Assembly (NCBI GenBank): GCA_903849645.1
Contig: CAINJJ010000030.1
Span: 1-64,000 of the forward strand
Length of the DNA stretch: 64,000 bases
Direction: 5' to 3'
From: an uncultured Acidobacteriaceae bacterium
Lineage (GTDB): Bacteria; Acidobacteriota; Terriglobia; Terriglobales; Acidobacteriaceae
In this document: positions 32,165 through 41,658 of the stretch, in pieces
How positions within the stretch are numbered: position 1 is the stretch's first letter
Layout: each line of letters begins with the position of its first letter
The notes under the pieces: model-generated
Told to the model about the DNA's origin: nothing
What the model saw: only the letters and a program-made list of their open reading frames with translations
The model's database searches: none
Position numbers and translations under genes: made by a program

Positions 32165-33517
32165 GTGAACGGTTTGAATCGCAGGAGTTTTCTGAAGTCG
32201 GCAGGAACGGCAACAGCCGCCAGCTTGCTGGGTCCGCGGCTTTATGCCCTGAGTGGTGCACAGACTGACACGGGCCGCAAGATCGGGCCCAATGACAACA
32301 TCCAAATTGCGCTGATTGGCGCAGGCGGTCAGGGCATGGGCGACACCAAGACCGCGCTGCGGGTTCCGGGTGTGAAGCTGCTGGCCGTGGCCGACTGCTA
32401 CAACGGACGACTGGACCACAGCAAGGAACTGTGGGGCAACGACATCTTTACCACCCGCGACTACAACGAGATTCTGGCGCGCAAGGACATTGACGCCGTG
32501 ATCGTGGGCACGCCGGACCACTGGCATATGAAGGCCTCAGTGGACGCGATGAAGGCGGGCAAGGACGTCTATTGCGAGAAGCCGATGATTCACCTCTACT
32601 CCGATGGGCCGGAGATGATTGAGGCATCGCGGAAGACGGGGCGCATCCTTCAGGTGGGCAGCCAGCGGGTCAGCTCACTGATCTATGCCAAGGCCAAGGA
32701 GTTGCTGGCGTCCGGGGCCATTGGGCAGCTCAACATGGTCACCGCCCGGTGGGACCGCAACTCGACCATGGGCGCCTGGAGCTACACGGTTCCGCCTGAC
32801 GCCTCCCCGGAGACGTGCGACTGGCCGCGCTTCCTCGGCACCGCTCCCAAGATTCCCTTCAACGCCGAACACTTCTTCCAGTGGCGCAAATGGAAGGCGT
32901 ATGGCACAGGCGTCGCGGGCGACCTGTTTGTGCATCTGTTCAGCGGCACCCACTTCATCACCGGCTCGCACGGACCTGTGCGCGGCATGGCGACGGGCGG
33001 ACTGCGCTTCTGGAAGGACGGGCGCGACGCCGACGATGTCATGCTCGGCCTGTTTGACTACAAGGAGGGCTTCAACCTCAGCCTGCGCGTCAATTTTGTG
33101 GACGGCGGGGAAGAGAGCGAGGGCCTGATCTTCACGGGGTCGGAAGGCACGATGGAAATTGGCGGCGGCTTTGTGAGCGTCAACCGCGTGCCGCGTGAAA
33201 GCGAGCCGGGATATACGGTGGACACTTTCACCGAGGCAACACAGGAGAAGTACCTGGCCGACTACCACAAGAAGTATCCCAGGACGCAGCCCACGGGCGA
33301 CGCGCCGGTGGGATTCGAGAAGTTTGTCGCGCCAGAGGGATACAGCGACAGCTACGACCACTTCAAGAACTTCTTTGCCTCGGTGCGTTCGCGCCAGCCG
33401 GTGGTGGAGGATGGCGTGTTCGGCTTCCGCGCCGCGGGCGCAGCGCTGCTCTCAAACCTGAGCATCGAGCGCGATGCCATGGTGCACTGGGACCCGGAAG
33501 CGATGAAGCTGGTGTAA
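32165..33517 (+). CDS. Exported Gfo/Idh/MocA-family oxidoreductase
   Basis: A 450-residue NAD(P)-dependent oxidoreductase. A Tat signal (NRRSFLKSAGTATAASLLG) is followed by the Rossmann motif QIALIGAGGQGMGD and the family's EKP motif in DVYCEKPMIHLYSDG (about residues 136-152). The catalytic-side GVAGDLFVHLFSGTHFITG segment carries the D-x-x-x-H arrangement typical of the family. Periplasmic members are abundant in Acidobacteria and Bacteroidetes and are often tied to sugar, polysaccharide or inositol-like substrates, sometimes as redox-active glycosidases. The GTG at 32165 is chosen since GAGG lies 8 bases upstream; a further GTG at 32108 gives an atypical extension. It faces the GH5-like gene across a 135-bp divergent spacer. 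Confidence 0.87.
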   Translation: MNGLNRRSFLKSAGTATAASLLGPRLYALSGAQTDTGRKIGPNDNIQIALIGAGGQGMGDTKTALRVPGVKLLAVADCYNGRLDHSKELWGNDIFTTRDYNEILARKDIDAVIVGTPDHWHMKASVDAMKAGKDVYCEKPMIHLYSDGPEMIEASRKTGRILQVGSQRVSSLIYAKAKELLASGAIGQLNMVTARWDRNSTMGAWSYTVPPDASPETCDWPRFLGTAPKIPFNAEHFFQWRKWKAYGTGVAGDLFVHLFSGTHFITGSHGPVRGMATGGLRFWKDGRDADDVMLGLFDYKEGFNLSLRVNFVDGGEESEGLIFTGSEGTMEIGGGFVSVNRVPRESEPGYTVDTFTEATQEKYLADYHKKYPRTQPTGDAPVGFEKFVAPEGYSDSYDHFKNFFASVRSRQPVVEDGVFGFRAAGAALLSNLSIERDAMVHWDPEAMKLV

Positions 33518-33541
33518 CCCGGCTCCATCGCCTCCCTTGTT

Positions 33542-36352
33542 TTACTTCCGAAGCGCGCTCATCCTGTCGATGGCGCGCTTCAACTCATCGAGCTTCTGCC
33601 CTGCCTCCGCCAGCTTGCCCTGCGAAGTCAACCGCTGGTAGTCGGCGAAATCCTTGCCCGCTTCCCCGATCAGCGCATTGAGATCCCCGGCAGGCGGCTG
33701 CGCGCCTGTCGCTTCGGCAGCGGGCCTTGGCGCCTCCGCGGCACTGAGCGAAGAGACATTCCCGCCAAACAGAGACGCCAGCGCGGCTTCGAATGTGGGC
33801 CCGTAGGCCAGCTTGTCCTGCAAGGCCAGAACAACAAGCCGCAGTTCCGGCATGGGGCTGCGCTCCGCCTGCAGGTAGATGGGCTCGGCGTAAAGCAGCG
33901 CGCGCCCTGAGGGAATCACCAGCAGCGTGCCACGGCGCACGTGCGATCCCTGTTGATTCCAGAGAGTCAACTGGCCTGACAACTGCGCGTTCTGGTCGAT
34001 GCGGGCCTCAATCTGCAAGGGACCATCCACCAGGCGCGTCTTGGGGAAGTTGTAAACCTCTGAGGTCCCGTAGTGTTCGCCGTCGCTGCGCCCTGCAATC
34101 CAGCCGATCAGGTTGTTGCGGTTGGCCGGGGTGAAGGGCAGTATCTCGACGAACTCGACGCCGGTTTCACCGGGCAGCTTCATGAGCACGAAGTTCGGCT
34201 GCATGGGCTGCGTGGTTTGCGCGCCGCCCTCGCCCATGCCGACTTCCGTGGCCACCGTCCACAGGTCTTCGCGGTTATAGAAGACCTCTGGATTGGTCAT
34301 GTGGTAGAGACCGTAGACCTCAGCCTGCAGGCGGAGCAGCAGTTCCGGGTAGCGCACATGCTTGCGCAGCCCGGCGGGCATGGCCGAGGCGTCTTTGAAC
34401 AGGCTGGGGAAGATGCCGCGATAGGCCGCGATGATGGGGTCCTGGTTGTCAAAGACGTAGAACGTGGTGGTGCCGTCGTAGGCGTCCACCACCGCTTTGA
34501 CGCTGTTGCGCATGTAGTTGACCAGGCGGCCATCGAGCGAGTAGTGGGTCGCGTAGGGATAACTGTCCGACGAGGTGAAGGCATCCATCACCCAGGAAAG
34601 ACGGCCATCTTCGCCGAGGACAATATACGGGTCCTGATCGAAGCTCAGGAAAGGCGCGAGGGTGGCGATGCGGTCGCGAACACTGCGGCGCATGAGCAAC
34701 CGGCTCTGCGCGTTGACGTCGTCGCTGAAGGGCAGCTTGGCCAGGTCGCCGCGGTCAAAGGCGATGAAGACGCGGCGCAGAAATCCGCCGAGTTCGATGC
34801 CGCCTGTGCCCTCATATGAGGTCAGGTTGTTGGTGTCGCCCTGTGGGTAGTTGAACTCCTGCTGCCGGGTCTTGACATAGACATCGGTGGTAGTCTGCTC
34901 GCCAAAATAGATCTCCGGCCGGGTGACGCTGAGTCCGGGAACGGTGCTCTGCACCGGCATGTTGCTCAGCAGAAGCGTCGGCAGGCCTTCGGGCGTAAAC
35001 CCGTTGACCGGATTCATGGTGATGCCGTACCCATGCGTGTAGATCAGTTTCTCGTTGATCCAGTTCCGGCTGCTTTCGGGCAGCTTTTCCACGTTGAGTT
35101 CGCGCGCGGCCAGCATCACCTGGCGCACCTCGCCGTTGATCTGGTAGCGGTCAATGTCGATGTCGGGAAAGTCGTAGTAGGTGCGGATCTCCTGAATCTG
35201 GCGCAACGTGTCCTGGAGCGCGTGCCAGTCCCACAGGCGAATGTTCTTGAGCGTCTGCTGATTGTTGGCCGGGTCTGTGGCCTCGACCGTGGTCTCCGCC
35301 GGAAACTCGCGCTGCTCAAAGCGGTCAAGTCCATAGGCCTGGCGCGTCATCTGGATGTTGTTGGCGATGTAAGGCTGCTCGCGCACCAGTTCGTTGGGCT
35401 TGACGAGGAAGCTGCTGACATACCAGCCCACGACGCCCACCCCCACATAGCAGAGGATGGCAGGAAGCACGGCGGCCACAAGCCAGCGCCCACGCGGAGC
35501 AAACAGGCCTGCCGCGGCGGCGACAAGCGCGCCCAGAAGCAGGGCAGCGGCCACCAGAAGCTTTCCCGTGAGGGTGACATGCGCATCGGTATAGGTGACG
35601 CCGTCAAAGATGGTGTGGTGCTCAAAAAGCTGCGCGAAGCGGTCAAGATAGACGCGGAGGGCAACCGTCAGCAGCAGCGCCGCGGCGGCGATGGAGACAC
35701 CCCGCCAGGGCAGCACGCCCGCCCCGAATCGGCCGCCGGAAAGCGCGCGCGACCCGCCGGCAATCAACAAGAAGAAAGCGGCAGCCACGCAGGAGATAAC
35801 AGACAGCGTGAGCAGCCAGCCGAGAATCAACTGCCATGCCGGCAGGGTGAAGAGATAGAAGTCAAGAGACCGGCCGAAGATGGGGTCAGTGACGGCGCTC
35901 GGTATCTTTGGCGCGTACCACCAGAGGGCGAGGGTCTGCCATTCGGCCGCCATGGCGCCGCCGGACACAATGCCAATGACAGCGCTCGCTCCGATGCCAA
36001 CCACCCGAAGAACGGGCTTGACCGAGAGGCTGACTTCCTTGCCCGCAATCATGATCGCGTGTTCCGCCGGCAGATCGTCGCGATGGGAGTGGAGGAGCGC
36101 GGTAAAGACCCCGAAAAGTACGATGAAAGTGGCCAGGGCGAAGGCTGCGAAGATGCCCCACTCCAAACCGCGCGCCTTCCAGAAGACCTCTCCGTAGCCG
36201 AGCGACCTGTACCAGAGCAGGTCAACCCAGTAGGACAGCGCGGTCCGGCCGAAGAGGAGAATCACGGCAATTACGGCAATCAGGAAAAGGAACCTGCGAC
36301 GTTTAGGCCTCTGCCCCGTCGTCAACTTTGGCCAATCGATGGTATCCGGCAT
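33542..36352 (-). CDS. UPF0182 family membrane protein
   Basis: A 936-residue protein of the UPF0182/COG1615 family, of standard length. The N-terminal third contains seven membrane helices (from RRFLFLIAVIAVILLFG, about residues 20-36, to about 310), and the remaining 600 residues are a large extracytoplasmic domain with the conserved SSFLVKPNELVREQPYIANN, RLWDWHALQDTLRQIQEIR, YTHGYGITMNPVNGF and YFGEQTTTDVYVKT motifs. The C-terminal 70 residues are Ala/Pro/Glu-rich with a short coiled coil. The function of the family is unknown. It is transcribed leftward, apart from its neighbours by a 189-bp spacer, and is convergent with the Gfo/Idh gene. Confidence 0.92.
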   Translation of the reverse strand: MPDTIDWPKLTTGQRPKRRRFLFLIAVIAVILLFGRTALSYWVDLLWYRSLGYGEVFWKARGLEWGIFAAFALATFIVLFGVFTALLHSHRDDLPAEHAIMIAGKEVSLSVKPVLRVVGIGASAVIGIVSGGAMAAEWQTLALWWYAPKIPSAVTDPIFGRSLDFYLFTLPAWQLILGWLLTLSVISCVAAAFFLLIAGGSRALSGGRFGAGVLPWRGVSIAAAALLLTVALRVYLDRFAQLFEHHTIFDGVTYTDAHVTLTGKLLVAAALLLGALVAAAAGLFAPRGRWLVAAVLPAILCYVGVGVVGWYVSSFLVKPNELVREQPYIANNIQMTRQAYGLDRFEQREFPAETTVEATDPANNQQTLKNIRLWDWHALQDTLRQIQEIRTYYDFPDIDIDRYQINGEVRQVMLAARELNVEKLPESSRNWINEKLIYTHGYGITMNPVNGFTPEGLPTLLLSNMPVQSTVPGLSVTRPEIYFGEQTTTDVYVKTRQQEFNYPQGDTNNLTSYEGTGGIELGGFLRRVFIAFDRGDLAKLPFSDDVNAQSRLLMRRSVRDRIATLAPFLSFDQDPYIVLGEDGRLSWVMDAFTSSDSYPYATHYSLDGRLVNYMRNSVKAVVDAYDGTTTFYVFDNQDPIIAAYRGIFPSLFKDASAMPAGLRKHVRYPELLLRLQAEVYGLYHMTNPEVFYNREDLWTVATEVGMGEGGAQTTQPMQPNFVLMKLPGETGVEFVEILPFTPANRNNLIGWIAGRSDGEHYGTSEVYNFPKTRLVDGPLQIEARIDQNAQLSGQLTLWNQQGSHVRRGTLLVIPSGRALLYAEPIYLQAERSPMPELRLVVLALQDKLAYGPTFEAALASLFGGNVSSLSAAEAPRPAAEATGAQPPAGDLNALIGEAGKDFADYQRLTSQGKLAEAGQKLDELKRAIDRMSALRK

Positions 36353-36541
36353 CTCTTTAACCCACTCTTTCTGTTTTCAGTCGATCCGCGTTCAGACAAG
36401 CCTGATCAAGCGGCAGCGCACGGCGCCTGCGGCTTGTGCCTGGAATGTCAACCAAACGCTCCACATCCACTCTAGTCCTGCCGGTTCGGTTGCGCTGTTC
36501 CGCAGTGGATGAAAGGGGCGCAGAGTCCGGCCGCTCCACTT

Positions 36542-38323
36542 TTACGGGTAATCCGCAACCCTGGGCGTGACCCTGGGCTCGATCGAGGTTGGACCGCCCG
36601 CATTGTTGATCACGTTGCTGATTTCGCCCTTGTCGTCGAGCGCCACGGTAATCAAGTGATGGAAGCGGACGCCGGGCCTTTGCGGGACCTCGACGGCGCG
36701 GGAGAGCACTACGGCCGGATGGCGGAACACGCTGTAAATGCCCAGTCCCCATGCCTCGTGGCGGGTGACCGTGTCCGCCACCTTGTACGATGCCCATCCG
36801 TTGACGCCGAGCGCGCTGCGAAAGCCTTGCTGGTCAGGCGGGTCGTAGGGAATCTCGGACTGGTAGAAATAAGTGCGGCCGCCGTTGCCATTCCAGAGCA
36901 CCTGAAACTGCTGGTGATGCTCGACGAACAGGCCATAGATGGTCACGTTGTCGCCGTTCACCACCAGTCCGTTGGCGCTGGTATTGCTTTCCCAGCCCAC
37001 CCCCGCGCCATGGTCGGCGCGCCATATCCAGGTGTGATCGACGATGGTGTCGCGGCTGTTGATGCGCAGGCTCACCGCTGCGCGTCCAACGCCGGCCCCT
37101 CCCACCCGAAAGAATATGTCATGGAGCGAGATGGGATTGGCGGCATGGGGGGCACTGCTTCCCTCCTGGCCAATCTCGAGCAGCACCGGCGACTCGGTGG
37201 CTCCCGCATCGAAGAGCAGCCCCGCAAGGATGACACCGTCCACATCCGCCGTGGTCATGGCCGGTGTGCCGCGTACAGGCTTCAGCGTGGCAAAACCAAG
37301 CCCAAGAATGACCGTATCGGGCCGCGTGACGCGAAGAGCGTCGGTGAGCTCATAGACGCCGGGGGTAAGAAGCAGGTTCATGCCGCGGGCCAGTTGCACG
37401 TTGAGTGTGGCGGCGGTGTCTGCGGAGGGGTGAGCGACGTAAAAGCGGCTCAGTGGGATGGAGCGGCCGGGCGTTACGCCCCCATGCCAGGTGATACCTG
37501 CACTGTCTCGGACTAGCGCCGGAATGCGAACGGAGTAGTTTCCGCCGCCATCCACTTCAAGGTAAGGCTTCTCGCGAACTACGGGTGTCGCGGCGATCTT
37601 GGTGTAGGGCGGCGAAGGCCACTCGCCGGTGGGCGGATGGGGCACGCCCAGGAAGACCATGTTCCAGTTTGCACCGGTCCAGCTTCCCCACTCGCTGTTG
37701 CGCGCGATCCACTGCTGCTGCGGGCCGGCGCCGACGTTGCCGTCCACCAGGGAATCCGACATCCAGCCGCCGCTGGCCCACCCGCCGTTCTGGTGGAGCA
37801 CGATGTTTCCCTCGATATGCATGCGGCGGAACGGCGCGGCCTGCGAAACTGCCCATTGCATCGTCCCCCCGGCGGGGGTCACGGAGAACCCTTCGGCGGC
37901 CCTCCAGAACGTGCAGGTGGCGTTATTGTGGTCGAGACTGGCGTCGGCGTGCACGTTGCCACGGATGCGGACGCTGTCGGGAGACGCGCCCAGGCCGAGC
38001 ACCTGTGTGTAAAAACCTATCGGAATGTCAATCGCGTAGGTGCCGGGAGCGAAGAGAACCGCATTGCGCTCCGAACCAAACTCATTGTGGCGCTGCACTG
38101 CGTAGACCTGATCGATCTTCCGCTGGATCTCGCTCGACGTCATTGAGGAGTTGAAGAGGAGGACATTGGGTCCAAAATCCGGCTTGGGCGCAATCCCAGG
38201 TTTGCCGCCGGCCATGGCGGAGGCGGAAAGGCACGCCAGAGACACCCAGACCCATGCGATTGTGGCCAAGCATCTGCCAGGGGCGAAATCGGCTATTGCT
38301 CCTTGCTTCAAGCTCTCCATCAT
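36542..38323 (-). CDS. Exported right-handed beta-helix (pectate-lyase-like) protein
   Basis: A 593-residue protein with an N-terminal export helix (LATIAWVWVSLACLSASAMA). The body looks like a parallel beta-helix of the pectate lyase/GH55 type: a start segment in which SEIQRKIDQVYAVQRHNEFG precedes AVLFAPGTYAIDIPIGFYTQ, then short repeating Val/Ile/Asn-rich turns such as VDHTWIWRADHG and NGLVVNGDNVTIYGLFVEHH. Several actinobacterial homologues are labelled adenylyl cyclase in databases; I see no cyclase motif and consider that label wrong. A polysaccharide lyase or glucanase role is likely from fold and from the adjacent alpha-galactosidase, but no catalytic residues can be assigned. There are two adjacent ATGs at the start. 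Confidence 0.7.
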   Translation of the reverse strand: MMESLKQGAIADFAPGRCLATIAWVWVSLACLSASAMAGGKPGIAPKPDFGPNVLLFNSSMTSSEIQRKIDQVYAVQRHNEFGSERNAVLFAPGTYAIDIPIGFYTQVLGLGASPDSVRIRGNVHADASLDHNNATCTFWRAAEGFSVTPAGGTMQWAVSQAAPFRRMHIEGNIVLHQNGGWASGGWMSDSLVDGNVGAGPQQQWIARNSEWGSWTGANWNMVFLGVPHPPTGEWPSPPYTKIAATPVVREKPYLEVDGGGNYSVRIPALVRDSAGITWHGGVTPGRSIPLSRFYVAHPSADTAATLNVQLARGMNLLLTPGVYELTDALRVTRPDTVILGLGFATLKPVRGTPAMTTADVDGVILAGLLFDAGATESPVLLEIGQEGSSAPHAANPISLHDIFFRVGGAGVGRAAVSLRINSRDTIVDHTWIWRADHGAGVGWESNTSANGLVVNGDNVTIYGLFVEHHQQFQVLWNGNGGRTYFYQSEIPYDPPDQQGFRSALGVNGWASYKVADTVTRHEAWGLGIYSVFRHPAVVLSRAVEVPQRPGVRFHHLITVALDDKGEISNVINNAGGPTSIEPRVTPRVADYP

Positions 38324-38353
38324 GCAGCAATACTAACTTGGCGTGGGAGGTGT

Positions 38354-38391
38354 TGGAGCGTTGGCGGCAACCCTGTACCGCCAACGCTCCA
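38354..38391 (-). terminator. Terminator hairpin of the alpha-galactosidase gene
   Basis: A perfect 14-bp inverted repeat, TGGAGCGTTGGCGG and CCGCCAACGCTCCA, with a 10-base loop, lies 5 bases beyond the stop codon of the leftward GH27 gene. The T-content afterwards on the minus strand is low, so termination may be assisted. Confidence 0.75.
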
Positions 38392-38396
38392 GTGTT

Positions 38397-39923
38397 CTAT
38401 TTCGCCCAGACGCGCAAGAGGAGCACGCCGTGCGATGGGACTGTTGCCGTGTACTTGCCGTCGGCAAACTTCACGTCCTGGTGCGCCCAGAGGTCCCGCG
38501 CCTTTTTGACTTTTCCGAGTTTGAGATCGGCGGCGCTCACCGTGGCCGGGGCCGCGGCGGAGCCGAGATTGACCACGCCCACTGCCACGCTGCCATCGGC
38601 CATTGGCTTGGCCCAGGTTTCGAGGTCGCCGTTCTTGACCGGCGAAGCCTGCTTGCCCAGCGGATCCTGATCGATGGCGATGACTTCCTTGTTGAGCAGG
38701 ATGGCCTTGGTGGCATCGGACATCTTGCGGATGTCGTTGCCCGCCAGGAGAGGCGAGGCAACCAGCGACCAGAGACTCATGTGGGTGCGATACTCATCGT
38801 CGGTCATGTGACCGTTGCCGATTTCGAGCATATCGGGATCGTTGAAGTGGCCGGGGCCGGCCCAGGGAGCGGTCGGCACCTGCTTCTCGACATTCTCGAT
38901 CATGCTCGCCCAACTGTCGTTGATGTCGCCAGTGGTGCGCCAGACGTTGCCGCCCACCTCCGGGCCCCATTTTTCAACGGCGCCCATGCCGTACTCGCAG
39001 AGGCTGTAGAGAATCGGACGGCCCGTTGCCTGCAAGGCGTCGCCCATCTTCTGATAGATCGGCTGCAGGGCTTCGTTCTTGTAGATGTTGCCGGCGCTGC
39101 ACCAGTCATACTTCAGATAATCGATGCCCCAGGCGGCAAACGCCTTGGCGTCCTGGTCCTCGTGGCCATAGCTGGCCGGATAGCCGGCGCAGGTGCGCGG
39201 CCCAGGCGAGGAGTAAATGCCGATCTTGAGGCCCTTGGAGTGCACGTAATCCGCGAGCGCCTTCATGTCTGGGAACTTGTGGTTGGTCTGCAGGTTGCCC
39301 TGGGCGTCGCGCACGCCTTCCCAGGTATCGTCGATGTTGACATAGATGTAGCCGGCATCGCGCATGCCGCTCGAAACCATGGCGTCGGCAATGGCCCGCA
39401 CGGTCTGGTCATCGATCCTGGTCTCAAAGAGATTCCAACTGTTCCAGCCCATGGGCGGAGTCTTCGCCAGGCCGTTGTAGGGCACCTTGTGCAGCGCCGG
39501 GGGATCGAGGTAGGGCAGTTTGGGAAAATCATCGGCCGCCGTGGCCGGCTTGGCGACAAACGTGTCGCTCCACTGCTTGCCGTGAAGCTCTCCATTGACG
39601 AGGTCGCCCACCACAAAGGGCGCTTTCTCGTCCCAGCCAACGCCGAAGAGTTCAAAGTGGTTCCCCGTGGCTGTTCCCTTGACCTCCACGCCAAATCCGA
39701 GCCCGGTGAGCCTGCCGGAAAGGTCGTTGCCGGACTGCTTCAGGTCCAGGATTGCCTTCTGCTGTTCTCCGTTCTCCATCGTCTTGCCCAGAGCCATCCA
39801 TTTTCCGGTCAAGCCCTGGCCCAAAGCGGGCGCGGCAAGGAGCGTCAAACACAGGAACAGCCCCAAAACGCCAGCGGCCAACGAGGCCGGCGTCAGTATT
39901 CTTCTGCGCGATTGATCCATCAT
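38397..39923 (-). CDS. Alpha-galactosidase, GH27 family, exported
   Basis: A 508-residue retaining alpha-galactosidase. A signal segment (GVLGLFLCLTLLAAPALGQ) is followed by an extra N-terminal domain of about 100 residues, then the GH27 catalytic barrel: TPPMGWNSWNLFETRIDD, YVNIDDTWEG, DYLKYDWCSAGN with the nucleophile Asp, and GHFNDPDMLEIGNG with the acid/base Asp. A C-terminal beta domain (about 430-508) closes the protein, as usual. It should release terminal alpha-galactose from plant oligosaccharides or galactomannan in the periplasm or outside the cell. The start is set at the ATG at 39923, since GGAG lies 7 bases upstream; an ATG at 39938 is also open. Confidence 0.92.
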   Translation of the reverse strand: MMDQSRRRILTPASLAAGVLGLFLCLTLLAAPALGQGLTGKWMALGKTMENGEQQKAILDLKQSGNDLSGRLTGLGFGVEVKGTATGNHFELFGVGWDEKAPFVVGDLVNGELHGKQWSDTFVAKPATAADDFPKLPYLDPPALHKVPYNGLAKTPPMGWNSWNLFETRIDDQTVRAIADAMVSSGMRDAGYIYVNIDDTWEGVRDAQGNLQTNHKFPDMKALADYVHSKGLKIGIYSSPGPRTCAGYPASYGHEDQDAKAFAAWGIDYLKYDWCSAGNIYKNEALQPIYQKMGDALQATGRPILYSLCEYGMGAVEKWGPEVGGNVWRTTGDINDSWASMIENVEKQVPTAPWAGPGHFNDPDMLEIGNGHMTDDEYRTHMSLWSLVASPLLAGNDIRKMSDATKAILLNKEVIAIDQDPLGKQASPVKNGDLETWAKPMADGSVAVGVVNLGSAAAPATVSAADLKLGKVKKARDLWAHQDVKFADGKYTATVPSHGVLLLRVWAK

Positions 39924-39978
39924 TCCATTTCTCCACATACGGTTAGGTATTTCGGTTGAGCCAGTTCGGCCATCTGTG

Positions 39979-41658
39979 CTACTCGTGTTGAACCTGCGTC
40001 CCTTCGGGACGAATCTCGAGGATGCGCATCATGGCGCGGTCCTTTTCTTCCTTCTTCTCCTTGATTTCGTCAAATCGGCGGGACTGCTGTTCGCGGCGCG
40101 GGTCTGCCGTGCGCGCAAAGAGTTGTAGCAGTCCGAAGTTGGCCCCGTAGTTGTCGGGGTCGAGCTTGATGGCTCGTTCCAGGAACAGAGCCGCTTCCTT
40201 GAAGGCTTTGGTGGTGACGGACAGTTGCCCAAGCTCTGCCAGCACATCGGCCTGGTCAGGGCGCAGGGCGAGGGAGCGCTTCAACTCGGCCGCTGCCTCT
40301 TCAACCTTGCCCTCCTGGCGGGCGATGCGCCCGAGGTAGTAGTGCGCTTCGGCCGAGGTCTTCTCATTGGCCGCAGCCTCCCTCAGCCACTTCATTGCCG
40401 CTTCATCGTCCCTGGCCCGGAAGTAGGTTGTGCCCAGCGCCAGAGCCGCCAGCGGGTCGGATGGACGCAGGGATCGATACTTGTTGAGAAACGGCAGCGC
40501 CTCCGCGGCGTCCTGCCCGAGCGATGCCACCATGCCCATTCCATAGTTGTAGTCGGGATCATCCGGAGCAAGCTTCACCGCCTCTGCAATTGCCTTGCGG
40601 CCCTCTCCATAGAGCCCCATCTTGAGGCAGATCGTTCCAAACTCATAAGGCAGGCTGGCGTCGGCTGGTTGCATGGCCCGCGCGTGGGCAAGGTAGCCCA
40701 ATGCCCCTTCATGGTCGCTGGCAGCTTCCGCAACGCGCGCGAGGTCCACCAGCACCAGGGTTGAGGTGCTGTCGGCAGTGAAGGCACTCTCCAGCGTCGC
40801 GCGCGCCGTGGGGAGCTTCCCTTCGGCCTCCTGAGCCAACCCGAGGATGCGCAATCCCGGAGCGGAGAGGGGTTGGCGAACAGCCGCGGCGGCGTAAATG
40901 TTCTCAATCAGGTCAGCGCGGCGAGCTGACTGCAACGCAGGCAGGCAAACAGCTGCGTCCTGCTCGGTCAGTTCACTACTGGCAGCCAAGGTAGTGGCCG
41001 CCTCCGTGGTCTCTGCCCGGTGCCCGAGCCAGGCTTCATCCGCACACGCAAGCCCCAGCGCCCCTATCTGCCTGCGCGCCTGCGCACTCAGCTTCATCAA
41101 GTGATCGAGGGAACTCCGATAGGCCTTGTCCCAGGCAAGCAGGGTGGCCGCCTGATAATGGGCCTCGTCGCTTGCTGGCTCAAGCAGCGCGGCCTTCTGG
41201 CTCAAGCGCAGCGCTTCTGCGCGCACGGCAGGGTCCGTGGCGGCTGCGCGCATGTCGAGGCGGGCCAGATTGAGATAGGCTCCGCCCAGTCGCGGGTTGT
41301 GGCGGATTGCGGCCGAAAACGCCTGCCTCGCTCCGGCCTCATCTCCCTGCTGAACTTTAACGACGCCCAGCAGGTTTTCAAGTCCCCCGTCCGCCGGAAA
41401 GCGCTTGGTCGCTGCCGCAATCTGCGTCGCTGCTGCATCCAGTTGCTGATTCTCGATCAGTTGCTGGATGGAGAGAACCATCTGGCGGTAGGCAGCTTCC
41501 GGGCCTTGCGCATGGGCCGGCACGCTGAACAGGAACAGGAGCGGCGCGAGCAGAGTCACCATCAGGGCGCGCTGCCAGCGGCCCGTCTGGCGCCTGCTGG
41601 TCAAGCTGCTGATCGCACCTATCGCTTCCCTGCTCTGCTCCACTAGACTTGTCTCCAT
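39979..41658 (-). CDS. Exported TPR-repeat protein
   Basis: A 559-residue protein with an export helix (LMVTLLAPLLFLFSVPAHAQ, about residues 32-51) and tetratricopeptide repeats over most of the rest. Clear units include DGGLENLLGVVKVQQGDEAG, EAHYYLGRIARQEGKVEEAA and DVLAELGQLSVTTKAFKEAA. It is probably a periplasmic scaffold. The start is uncertain: the ATG at 41658 uses the same CATG as the ATG of the opposite gene, no ribosome site is visible, and an ATG at 41562 just before the hydrophobic segment is possible. In Acidobacteria such TPR proteins often accompany ASPIC/UnbV proteins and Oar-like receptors, as here. The C-terminus is charged (EIKEKKEEKDR). Confidence 0.82.
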   Translation of the reverse strand: METSLVEQSREAIGAISSLTSRRQTGRWQRALMVTLLAPLLFLFSVPAHAQGPEAAYRQMVLSIQQLIENQQLDAAATQIAAATKRFPADGGLENLLGVVKVQQGDEAGARQAFSAAIRHNPRLGGAYLNLARLDMRAAATDPAVRAEALRLSQKAALLEPASDEAHYQAATLLAWDKAYRSSLDHLMKLSAQARRQIGALGLACADEAWLGHRAETTEAATTLAASSELTEQDAAVCLPALQSARRADLIENIYAAAAVRQPLSAPGLRILGLAQEAEGKLPTARATLESAFTADSTSTLVLVDLARVAEAASDHEGALGYLAHARAMQPADASLPYEFGTICLKMGLYGEGRKAIAEAVKLAPDDPDYNYGMGMVASLGQDAAEALPFLNKYRSLRPSDPLAALALGTTYFRARDDEAAMKWLREAAANEKTSAEAHYYLGRIARQEGKVEEAAAELKRSLALRPDQADVLAELGQLSVTTKAFKEAALFLERAIKLDPDNYGANFGLLQLFARTADPRREQQSRRFDEIKEKKEEKDRAMMRILEIRPEGTQVQHE

